From positions 1-56,786 of the forward strand of contig JACDEV010000004.1 of the NCBI GenBank assembly GCA_013816135.1: DNA of 56,786 nt, written 5' to 3'. This DNA comes from Patescibacteria group bacterium. Lineage in GTDB: Bacteria; Patescibacteriota; Minisyncoccia; Phycocordibacterales; DATDWN01. A program made the translations under genes and the position numbers. Positions 18,037 through 26,833 of the stretch are shown piece after piece. The notes beneath the pieces are model-generated. The model was not told the origin of the DNA. It saw nothing but the letters and a program-made list of their open reading frames with translations, and made no database searches. How positions within the stretch are numbered: position 1 is the first letter of the stretch; every line of letters starts with the position of its first letter.

Positions 18037-19854
18037 TTATTCCAGGATTGCTTTGATGCGACGGATTCCTTGGGAGACTGCTTCTTCTTTAATTATTTTA
18101 AAACAGCCAAGTTTTTCAGTGTTTTGGACATGTGGTCCTCCACAGAATTCTTTGGAATATGAATCTTCCATAGAATTTCCAATAAAATAAACGTTGACTT
18201 CATCTCCATATTTCCCATCAAAAAAATGTAGCGCTCCAGTTTTTTCCGCATCTGACTTTTTTAATACTATGCTATTAACTGGTAATTTTTGCTCTATTTT
18301 CTCATTTACAATTTTTTCGATTTTATGGAGCTCTTCCTCAGTAAGTTTTCTTCCAAATGTAAAATCAAATCTCAATCTTTCTGCAGTAATATTACTACCT
18401 TTTTGTGATACTTCAGAACCAAGAACATCTCTCAATGCCTGATGAAGTAAATGAGTAGCTGTATGATATTTTGTTTCAATTTCACCTGTACCTTTTAATC
18501 CACCTTTAAATTTTTCTCCACTACCCGCTCTAGATAGGGTTTGATGTTTTAAAAATTCTACTTGAAAACCTGACGAGTCTACAGAATATCCGCTTTCTTT
18601 TGCTATCTCTTCTGTAATTTCTAAAGGAAAACCATATGAGGAAAGAAGCATAAAAGCATCATCTCCAGAAATATCTCCTTTTTCTAAAAGTTTATTTAAA
18701 TGTTTCAAACCCGATGTTAGTGTTTTTCTAAACTTTGTCTCTTCAATAAGTAGCTCAGATATTATGTCAGCTTTTTTTGCAGTTATTTCAGGATAAACTC
18801 CCATATAGATCTCTTCAACCATTGGAACAAATGTCGAAAGGAATTTTTCAGGCAACTTAAGTTTATCTGCATGTCTGACTGCTCGTCTTACAAGTCTTCT
18901 TAATATATATCCTCTATCTGTATTGGACGGCAAAACTCCATCCGCTATCATAAATATTGCTGTTCTGACATGATCTACTACTATTCGCTCGGAGGTTTGA
19001 TCAGAAATAGAAGGCTGCTCCTTAATATGTCTTATAAGTGGTAAAAATAAATCTGTTTCGAATATATTTTTTTTATCCTGAACTACAGCTACTAATCTTT
19101 CAAAACCAGAACCTGTATCAATATTATTGCTTTCAAGTTTAGAAACAACCTTGCCATCTTTTTTTAAATATTCCATGAAAACATCATTCCATATTTCCAC
19201 AATTTTTTGAGAGCTATCCGCCTGATCATACTCTTCATTTGTCATACCTAAAGTAAGTTCACCTGTTAGATCGTAGAACATCTCAGTATCGGGGCCACAT
19301 GGTCCCGAATATTCATCTTTTTCTTTTGGCTGTGGCCACCAGTTACTCTCTGCAGAGCGAAAATATATCCTTTCACCACTTACATTGTTCTTTACAAAAA
19401 TGTTTTTCCATATCTCTGCAGTTTCATTGTCTCTGGGAGCATTATTATCACCTTCAAAACAAGTAACATATAGTCTTTGTGGATCAAGTCCTAAACCGAA
19501 AGATTTAGATGTAAGAAATTCATAGCTCCATTCTATAGCTTCTTTTTTCCAATAATCTCCTAGCGACCAGTTACCTAGCATCTCAAAAAAAGTGGCGTGA
19601 GTATTGTCTCCAATTGAGTCGATATCAACTGTTCTAACACATTTTTGAGCACTAGCTAACCTAGTACCTAATGGGTGCTTCTCTCCCAAAAGATAAGGTA
19701 CGAGAGGTTGCATTCCTGCAGTATTAAATAATACTGACGGATCATTTTCTGGGACAAGTGAAGCAGATGAAATAACCGCATGTCCGCGTTCTTTGAAAAA
19801 ATCTAAAAAACGACTACGTATCTCTTGGGATGTCATAAAGTTATATTGCCACAA
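18037..19854 (-). CDS. alaS: Alanyl-tRNA synthetase, C-terminally short form
   Basis: MTSQEIRSRFLDFFKERGHAVISSASLVPENDPSVLFNTAGMQPLVPYLLG; editing-domain HTATHLLHQAL and CGGPHV. Ends directly after the SAD-like region. Confidence 0.96.
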   Translation of the reverse strand: MWQYNFMTSQEIRSRFLDFFKERGHAVISSASLVPENDPSVLFNTAGMQPLVPYLLGEKHPLGTRLASAQKCVRTVDIDSIGDNTHATFFEMLGNWSLGDYWKKEAIEWSYEFLTSKSFGLGLDPQRLYVTCFEGDNNAPRDNETAEIWKNIFVKNNVSGERIYFRSAESNWWPQPKEKDEYSGPCGPDTEMFYDLTGELTLGMTNEEYDQADSSQKIVEIWNDVFMEYLKKDGKVVSKLESNNIDTGSGFERLVAVVQDKKNIFETDLFLPLIRHIKEQPSISDQTSERIVVDHVRTAIFMIADGVLPSNTDRGYILRRLVRRAVRHADKLKLPEKFLSTFVPMVEEIYMGVYPEITAKKADIISELLIEETKFRKTLTSGLKHLNKLLEKGDISGDDAFMLLSSYGFPLEITEEIAKESGYSVDSSGFQVEFLKHQTLSRAGSGEKFKGGLKGTGEIETKYHTATHLLHQALRDVLGSEVSQKGSNITAERLRFDFTFGRKLTEEELHKIEKIVNEKIEQKLPVNSIVLKKSDAEKTGALHFFDGKYGDEVNVYFIGNSMEDSYSKEFCGGPHVQNTEKLGCFKIIKEEAVSQGIRRIKAILE

Positions 19855-19888
19855 TTTAGAATAAACTTAAAGGATGACAGTTTATATA

Positions 19889-20500
19889 TCATTGTGAGTA
19901 TTTTTTTAATATTTGAAAGTCTTTTAGCATTTTCTGTTTATTTTTTCTGTTATACAACGCAAAAGCTGGGTGAAATAAATGTACGATAACTACCCTACCA
20001 AAATTTGAAGCTATAACAAATTGCTTACCATGTACTTTTGATATTGGAAGAAAAGGACTTTTTTTGCCAAAATACTCCATTATATAGTTCATTGGAATGC
20101 GTCCTAAGGTCGCTATAACCTTTGGCTTAATTATCTCAATTTGTTTATTTAAAAAAGGAGCATATAGCTCTATTTCCATTTTCGTTGGATTTCTGTTTTC
20201 TGGTGGACGATCTTTTACTATATTTGTGATATATACATCATCTCTATTTAGGTTTATTGACTCTAGCAATTCATTCAAGACTTTTCCAGAAGCACCACTG
20301 AAGGGTTTGCCTTTTTGTGCTTCATTTTTTCCCGGAGCTTCACCAATAAACATTATCGAAGCTTTGATACTTCCCTCACCTATTACTGGAATATATTTAT
20401 TACGTTGACGAAAAATATATAAAGGAGATTTTTTAAAATTTAAAAGCTTTTTTTCCAAAGCTAGCATCTCTTTCAGACGGTTATTGTGAGATGCACTCAT
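19889..20500 (-). CDS. Uracil-DNA glycosylase family 4-like protein
   Basis: IMFIGEAPGKNEAQKGKPFSGASGKVLNELL, ITNIVKDRPPENRNPT, HPAFAL. No cysteines in the translation. Confidence 0.85.
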   Translation of the reverse strand: MSASHNNRLKEMLALEKKLLNFKKSPLYIFRQRNKYIPVIGEGSIKASIMFIGEAPGKNEAQKGKPFSGASGKVLNELLESINLNRDDVYITNIVKDRPPENRNPTKMEIELYAPFLNKQIEIIKPKVIATLGRIPMNYIMEYFGKKSPFLPISKVHGKQFVIASNFGRVVIVHLFHPAFALYNRKNKQKMLKDFQILKKYSQ

Positions 20501-20515
20501 TATAATTAATTTTAT

Positions 20516-21130
20516 TTAAATATATTTTTTATTTCTAATAACAGAATCTTTAGGAAACCACCAATCATTTGAATTAGTATTCATTATGGCATCTGCTATA
20601 AGCTTACCATTTGGAGTTTTAAGTCTATCTATCCCAATTTGAGCCCATTCTATAGCACGGGAATTCCCTGTATCGATTTGTTCTTTGAGCGCCAATATCC
20701 ATTCCAAAGTATCAGCATCTTTAACTAACATTGCTTCTTTTGATGCTCTTTTTTCATATTCTTCTAAGGTGTCAAACATATCCTTCCCAAAAGGTACTGA
20801 GTCTGAGATATCTTTAACCGCACTATGTTCTTTTCTTTCAACGTATTTTTGATGTATATGATTTAAGTCTGAAATACGTGTCTCAGAGATATCATGAAGA
20901 AGACACATTTTTAAAACTTTTAATACATCTATATCACTATCCATTTGAGCCATGGCATAACCTATGAAAGTAGTGCGAGTGACATGCTCGGCAACGGATT
21001 GCTCTCCGGTCCCTAGAAAATGAAACCCACTACGAGGAGTCTTTGCAAGCATACCAACTTCAAATAGGAAGTTAGCAATGCTTTTATTTGAGTTACTTAC
21101 TGATTTTTTTTTATTATTTACCTTTTTCAT
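20516..21130 (-). CDS. HD-domain phosphohydrolase (YfbR-like)
   Basis: SVAEHVTRTTFIGYAMA...CLLHDISETRISDLNHIHQKY; VKDADTLEWI. Confidence 0.85.
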   Translation of the reverse strand: MKKVNNKKKSVSNSNKSIANFLFEVGMLAKTPRSGFHFLGTGEQSVAEHVTRTTFIGYAMAQMDSDIDVLKVLKMCLLHDISETRISDLNHIHQKYVERKEHSAVKDISDSVPFGKDMFDTLEEYEKRASKEAMLVKDADTLEWILALKEQIDTGNSRAIEWAQIGIDRLKTPNGKLIADAIMNTNSNDWWFPKDSVIRNKKYI

Positions 21131-21132
21131 TA

Positions 21133-21969
21133 TTACAGTGAATTAATCTCATCTATTACTTTTTCTCTTCCTTCCTCGCTCATCCCCATAGCAGTCAGCA
21201 GATCAGAGTTTTCCTTTATAGTCTTACAAAGAACAATACCTTGATCCAAGAGAACTTTTTTTTCTCTTCCATTCATTGTTAATAAACAAGTAAGTGGATG
21301 TAACTTGGCTTCAATTATCATATCGTGCAAATTGCCTTTGGGTGGATAATTCCAACCTACCATTTTCATTCCACCTTGGCATGATCCATATTCGATTGCT
21401 GTTGAAGTGAATTTTGTGTTAGTTACTAACCATCCTTCATCAAGCTGCCTTTCTTTTCCATACCTATAAGTCATTTTACTGAGATCTGCAAACCTAGCGT
21501 TCACATACAGTGCAATTTTAAGATCAGATTTTATTCCAAGCTCGTTGTGGAATTTGGCTTCAACCATGATTAACTTTTCACTATTCCAAGCAACAACATC
21601 AACTTCATGTTCAACACAAAATCCTTTTATTATCTTTCCAGTTTCAGCTGTATAACCTTTTTCTCGAAATATCTCAGCAACAAAATCCTCAAAAGGAAAA
21701 CCAGAAGGCCCTAAATCCATGATAGCTCTTTTCAATGAATACTTAAGTGCTATTGGCTTTTCTTTTGAATGTAGTAGATCAAATGCATGCTTGTATATTT
21801 CATGAGTAGTGATGTCTTGTGTAAGGTGTTCTCTTATATGTTGAATAGTTTCTTCTGCAGCAACACTTGATGCCCCTGCTTTTTTTAAAGAATGCTCAAG
21901 TTTACTTATATCAAAAGGCTCTCTATTTCCATTAGCTTTGATTACGAATATATCACTAGTATTTTGCAT
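21133..21969 (-). CDS. ATP-cone domain fused to restriction-endonuclease-like (Mrr-type) nuclease domain
   Basis: N-terminal FVIKANGNREPFDISKLEHSLKKAGAS (ATP cone); C-terminal VEHEVDVVAWNSEKLIMVEAKFHNELG (D..ExK). Confidence 0.8.
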   Translation of the reverse strand: MQNTSDIFVIKANGNREPFDISKLEHSLKKAGASSVAAEETIQHIREHLTQDITTHEIYKHAFDLLHSKEKPIALKYSLKRAIMDLGPSGFPFEDFVAEIFREKGYTAETGKIIKGFCVEHEVDVVAWNSEKLIMVEAKFHNELGIKSDLKIALYVNARFADLSKMTYRYGKERQLDEGWLVTNTKFTSTAIEYGSCQGGMKMVGWNYPPKGNLHDMIIEAKLHPLTCLLTMNGREKKVLLDQGIVLCKTIKENSDLLTAMGMSEEGREKVIDEINSL

Positions 21970-22004
21970 ACTTTGATTATCGCATAAAAGAAATTATCGG
22001 CAAA

Positions 22005-23084
22005 TTAATACACTTTTTCAATGATTCCCCCTCCAACGACCTTATTATCGTCATATAAGACAGCTGATTGACCAATCGCTATTCCATTTTGAAGTTCGTT
22101 AAAAGAAATATCGTATCCATCTTTAGTTTTGGTTAGTGTACATTTTTGTTTTTCTTGTCTATATCGAATTCTAACAGTTAAGGATTCAGAGTTAGAAAAA
22201 AATCCAGATACAAAATGCAAATCAAAAATAGAAATCTTACTAATGCTATAGATTTCTTTAGTATCATTTTCCTTTGAAGCTACCGTGATTGTATTATTCT
22301 CAATATCTTTTGATATGACAAAAAATCTAGGGTCAACAGAGGATTTTTTTAGGATAGTAAATCCATGTCTTTGTCCGATAGTATAGAAAAAAGCACCATC
22401 ATGATTACCTATAACTTCTTTATCTAAGTTCAACACATTACCAGGTTTAATTTTCATATAATGCGACAAGAAATCCTTCATATCAACTTTTCCTATAAAA
22501 CATAACCCTTGACTGTCTTTTTTCGTAGCTGTAGGCAAGCCGAATTTTACTGCTAATTTCCTGACTTCAGGTTTCGTCATTTTTCCCACAGGAAAGAGTG
22601 TGTGACTTAATTGCTCTTGAGTTAGAGTGTACAAAAAATATGATTGATCTTTTTCCTTATCAACACTTTCCAATAATTCATATTTCTTACTTTTTACTTC
22701 TACCTTTGCGTAATGACCTGTAGCAATAAAATCTGCTCCCAATTCAAGTGCCTTGTTAAGGAAGACACCAAATTTCACATATTTATTACAAAATATATCA
22801 GGATTAGGTACTCTCCCAGCTCTATATTCAGAGATCATATAGTCCACCACCTCCTTTTTGTATTCATCTGTGCAATCTAAAGTCATGAAAGGAACATCAA
22901 GAGTCGCACATACCCTCATAGCACTTCGCTTCTCTTCTTTCCAATCACAAGGCAAGAAATCAGGTTGCCAAACCTTCAAAAACACACCTGTTACATCATA
23001 TCCACCTTCTTTGAGGAGCGCCAAAGCAACTGAGGAATCAACCCCACCAGATACCCCAACAAAAACTTTCGGCTTTTTTAACAT
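22005..23084 (-). CDS. mnmA: tRNA-specific 2-thiouridylase MnmA
   Basis: KVFVGVSGGVDSSVALALL, GRVPNPDIFCNKYVKFG, ATGHYA, DQSYFLYTL, CFIGKVDMKDFL. Confidence 0.95.
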   Translation of the reverse strand: MLKKPKVFVGVSGGVDSSVALALLKEGGYDVTGVFLKVWQPDFLPCDWKEEKRSAMRVCATLDVPFMTLDCTDEYKKEVVDYMISEYRAGRVPNPDIFCNKYVKFGVFLNKALELGADFIATGHYAKVEVKSKKYELLESVDKEKDQSYFLYTLTQEQLSHTLFPVGKMTKPEVRKLAVKFGLPTATKKDSQGLCFIGKVDMKDFLSHYMKIKPGNVLNLDKEVIGNHDGAFFYTIGQRHGFTILKKSSVDPRFFVISKDIENNTITVASKENDTKEIYSISKISIFDLHFVSGFFSNSESLTVRIRYRQEKQKCTLTKTKDGYDISFNELQNGIAIGQSAVLYDDNKVVGGGIIEKVY

Positions 23085-23389
23085 GTCATCTTTATACCAA
23101 AAAACAACCTGAAATCATAACTTTTAAGAACACTGCACAAGAGATTAGAAAACAAGAGTCGGAGACCGGCTGAAGACATTGTTTGACGAAGTGTATTCAC
23201 GAGGAGTTTGTCGAAAAGCCGAGATCGGAGACGCTTTGTTTTCTTGATTGACGAGTGAGAAGTGAGCGACCTTACTTCGCAAGACCTTGAGCGTTTTGTA
23301 CTTAAAATGTGAAAGGTGTACAGCTCCTGTAAGGAGGAGAAAAATCGTACCAACGATTTATGCGGCCTTCGAAAATAAATAAAATGAAA
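23085..23389. other. Noncoding structured spacer between mltG and mnmA
   Basis: Several hairpins (CTCC-TGTAA-GGAG; AAATCGT-ACCA-ACGATTT). The 91-aa ORF inside (23078-23353) looks non-proteinlike. Confidence 0.4.
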
Positions 23390-24388
23390 TCATTTATTTA
23401 AATACAATTCTCTATTTCTTTTATGCTCCTCGAAGGTATTCGCATAATACATATCACCAGATTTACTTGATAAGAAATATAGATAATTAGTGGTAATTGG
23501 ATTTACAGCTGAAAAGATTGCATCTAATCCAGGATTATCAATTGGACCTGGAGGAAGTCCTGCGTATTTGTAAGTGTTATATGGAGATTCCAAAGTAAGG
23601 TCTTTTGCGGTTAATTCATAAGTATTTTTACCGTTTACATAAGAAAATGTAGAATCTACTTGAAGAGCCATACCTAATTGCAATCTTTTCCACAAAATAC
23701 CAGATATGATTCTCCTGCTTTGAGTTGTTCTTGCTTCAGCTTCAAGAATAGAAGCCATTGTGATTATATCCTTAAGAGAATGTGTTGAAGTAGCTATCCC
23801 AGTTACAGTCTTAATCTTTTCAATAAAATTATTATTCATACTGTTTATAATTGTCTCTGGCTGTATTGTAAGCGACATGAAATATGTATCAGGAAAAAGA
23901 TAACCTTCTTCCTTCTTAGCCATTAGCAAAAAAGCAGGTTTATCAAAGTTTATTAAATTTTTCTGCATATAATCCGCGATTTGAAATATATTCCAACCTT
24001 CAGGAATAGTAAGTTTAGCTACAGGAATATGATATTCACCACTTACCAATCTTGATGCAATATCAAAAGGACCCTCTGCTTTATCCAATAAATAATCTCC
24101 TGCTTTTACTTTTTTTTCCCCCCCTAAAACGATAACTGTTGACCGAAATACCAAAGGTGATTTTATTATCTTGGCTTTATAAAGATTGTTAGTGATGTCT
24201 TGCAGTGATTCACCATTATCTACTGTGAAAACCTGTCCTAATGGAAAACCTTGTGGAGGTAGATGTAGATATCTATAAAAGGAAAATAACAAAATTAAAC
24301 TAATAGACAAATACCAGAAATTTTTTTTATTTTGGGGGACATTAAACCATGCAATAAGTTGCAACTTTATTTCTTCGTAACTTCTCAT
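23390..24388 (-). CDS. mltG: Endolytic transglycosylase MltG (YceG-like)
   Basis: LTIPEGWNIFQIADYMQK, YLFPDTYF, MASILEAEARTTQSRRIISGILWKRLQLGMALQVDST, SPYNTYKYAGLPPGPIDNPGLDAI. Confidence 0.95.
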   Translation of the reverse strand: MRSYEEIKLQLIAWFNVPQNKKNFWYLSISLILLFSFYRYLHLPPQGFPLGQVFTVDNGESLQDITNNLYKAKIIKSPLVFRSTVIVLGGEKKVKAGDYLLDKAEGPFDIASRLVSGEYHIPVAKLTIPEGWNIFQIADYMQKNLINFDKPAFLLMAKKEEGYLFPDTYFMSLTIQPETIINSMNNNFIEKIKTVTGIATSTHSLKDIITMASILEAEARTTQSRRIISGILWKRLQLGMALQVDSTFSYVNGKNTYELTAKDLTLESPYNTYKYAGLPPGPIDNPGLDAIFSAVNPITTNYLYFLSSKSGDMYYANTFEEHKRNRELYLNK

Positions 24389-25644
24389 ATAGGGAGATTT
24401 GCTGGAGCTTCCGATTTTCTAGATTCTATACGGCTAAATGTAGGAGTAGCTGAAACGATTCCTGGGAAGTGATACAAAGTTGCTAGTTCTTCTGTGTTTA
24501 GTACGAAATGTGGACTCTTGTATGGCTTATGGAAGTAAGCTCTGCGCTTGTATGCATCCAACAAATATCTTTTTTCAGCATTTCTAGTTTTCTCACTTCT
24601 AGTTTTCCATGCAAGAAGGAAGTGACCATATTTTTCAGTAGACCCTCTAGCTGGCTTAAAACCATTCAGTGAAGAATTAAAATGAGTTAGTCCTCCAATG
24701 ATTCCACCAATATTTGCAGGTGAAAACACTTCTTTAGGAGCAACGTAAACGACTCGAATACCTACATCAAATCCAGCTTTAGAAGTGCTCCTATTTAAAG
24801 CGTTAATTGTTTCTCTCTCTACATCGGTCAACTGCCTGTTAGTTCCAGGAATTGGCTTACCATCCTCTCCGACTTCACCTTTTGTACCCTTTATAATCTT
24901 AGTTATCTCTTCCTGTGCTGAGTCCTTCCATCTTTTATCAACCATTTTACCAGTTGTTGGATCTTTATCTTCAGCTTTGTGAGAACGGACTAGAATCTGC
25001 ATACCTACCTGATTTCCTTTTCCTAGGCCTCCAAGAAATTCAATAAGTGGAGTCATTGGATCTATCTTATATTCCTCTTTGGGATTTTTCTCGAGTTCAT
25101 AATCAATATATGTTTTTATCGGATATGAATCTGGTTTAGTTAGATCAAATTCAGAAGCCCATATTGCGTTAACTTCAGGGTCATATGTCATAGGAAGAGC
25201 ATAATCCGGCACCTCATATATCTCAATTCCTGGATACTGGGAATAAATGTTTGCTTCAATTGCATTTTTAAAACCTTTTCTTGTCCAAATAAAGAAATGA
25301 ACTCCACCATCAATTGAAACTATTTCTAAAGAAAACCACGGCCTTACACCACCCTTCCAATATTTCTCATACCAATTGCCCTCTCCAAATCCTTGAGAAA
25401 GGCCAGCTATAAAAAACTCAGCTGCTTGTGGAGATTTAAATATTTCCCTCGGCAATTTTACTTCTAATAATACATATGTCTGACTTGCAAAAAAATAGCC
25501 TTGAACATATTCAACCCAAAATTCCCAAGCCAGATATGCTAAGAACAAAGGTACAAATAAAAAAGAACTGTAGTACAGAATCTTTAAGATGAGCTGCATA
25601 TTGCTGCCACTGAAAGATTGAACAAGTGGATCGAACATATACAC
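24385..25644 (-). CDS. Conserved-looking membrane protein, unknown function
   Basis: N-terminal TM, large cytoplasmic part; stop overlaps mltG start (ATGA). Confidence 0.75.
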   Translation of the reverse strand: MYMFDPLVQSFSGSNMQLILKILYYSSFLFVPLFLAYLAWEFWVEYVQGYFFASQTYVLLEVKLPREIFKSPQAAEFFIAGLSQGFGEGNWYEKYWKGGVRPWFSLEIVSIDGGVHFFIWTRKGFKNAIEANIYSQYPGIEIYEVPDYALPMTYDPEVNAIWASEFDLTKPDSYPIKTYIDYELEKNPKEEYKIDPMTPLIEFLGGLGKGNQVGMQILVRSHKAEDKDPTTGKMVDKRWKDSAQEEITKIIKGTKGEVGEDGKPIPGTNRQLTDVERETINALNRSTSKAGFDVGIRVVYVAPKEVFSPANIGGIIGGLTHFNSSLNGFKPARGSTEKYGHFLLAWKTRSEKTRNAEKRYLLDAYKRRAYFHKPYKSPHFVLNTEELATLYHFPGIVSATPTFSRIESRKSEAPANLPI

Positions 25645-25717
25645 ATTATATAGAATTCAATATAAAAAGGAAATTAATAAAAAGTAAAAACCCCTTTCGG
25701 GGTCATACTATATCTAT

Positions 25718-26755
25718 TTATGCAATACTGTATTTACCTTCTTTTGATTTCTTGAAAAACTTAGGATTTTGGAGATTTACCATTATCGTATTTTCTTTTA
25801 CGTATCTTTCTTTCAATACTTTCTTTATTATCTCCTCTTTTGACATTGGACCATTTTTTTCAATAACTCCGCGAATTACGTCTTTTACTACTCCACTCAT
25901 ATAACCCCATTCAGCAAGAGCATACAGTCCTCGTCCTACAAGAACGAATCTTGGATCTTTGATAAGTTCATTGTGAGTTGTCGCAACATGAGCTTTTTTA
26001 TCAAATAATTCTGTGATCAATTTTGCAACTTCTCTAAAGTGTATCGGAGACCCGTGACGTCTAATGACTAAGAAAGCATAATCTCGCATTCCTTTGGCAT
26101 TTATATTAGATGAACCAGTCTTTCCCCATTCTCCCAAAGGGTTCTTATCTATCAATTTTGAAAGAGTCAGCCATCGTTTTGCAACTTCTTGATTTTTGTA
26201 TTTCTCAGAAACATCCTTGAGATTTTCCAAGAACTTCTCTACCATATCTGATTCTAAAAGTATTTCGTCGTCAGAAAGAGTGTGGTATAGCTCACGAAGA
26301 GATGAATGAATCTTTTTTGATAATTCTTTATCAATTGACCATCGGTGTTTGAATTCGTTGTCTTCCTTTTCTCGAATAAAATCTTCACCAACCACCAAGA
26401 GAAAATGGATTTGATTCTGAGTAGATTTGTCCTTTGAAATGTATTTTAAAAGTCCTTCTTCAGAAACAGTAGATCCTAGGTCAGCGATGATCTTTCGGAG
26501 TTCGTCAAAAACTACTTTTTCTTTAGCGTATTCTTTCGATTTACGAATATTGATAATTGAATAGTTTTCAATTTGTCTTACTCTTTCGCGAGTAATCTTA
26601 TACTTCTTTCCGATAGCTTCAAGAGTTTGTCGTTTTGTGTCGTTTCCTAATCCGAAACGATTAACAATAACGTCTTGTGAACGATCCCCTAAAACAGAAA
26701 TAAGTCGCTTTATAACTTGTTTTGGCTTGAATGTGATGGGTGTTTTCTCTGACAT
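25718..26755 (-). CDS. Sigma-70 region-4-like HTH fused to HARE-HTH (RpoE delta-like) domain
   Basis: VIVNRFGLGNDTKRQTLEAIGKKYKITRERVRQIENYSIINIRKSKEY; IHFREVAKLITELFDKKAHVATTHNELIKDPRFVLVGRGLYALAEWGY. Confidence 0.85.
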   Translation of the reverse strand: MSEKTPITFKPKQVIKRLISVLGDRSQDVIVNRFGLGNDTKRQTLEAIGKKYKITRERVRQIENYSIINIRKSKEYAKEKVVFDELRKIIADLGSTVSEEGLLKYISKDKSTQNQIHFLLVVGEDFIREKEDNEFKHRWSIDKELSKKIHSSLRELYHTLSDDEILLESDMVEKFLENLKDVSEKYKNQEVAKRWLTLSKLIDKNPLGEWGKTGSSNINAKGMRDYAFLVIRRHGSPIHFREVAKLITELFDKKAHVATTHNELIKDPRFVLVGRGLYALAEWGYMSGVVKDVIRGVIEKNGPMSKEEIIKKVLKERYVKENTIMVNLQNPKFFKKSKEGKYSIA

Positions 26756-26833
26756 GTGTATTATTTGTATCATTATAACATACACAAGTCAAGACTTGAC
26801 CTAATTAGCGTAATAATTCGATTAAAAAAATAC

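Noticed and set aside
23078-23353. 91-aa minus ORF upstream of mnmA
   Set aside because: Low-complexity Ser/Arg/Leu composition, overlaps the mnmA start, lies in a hairpin-rich spacer.
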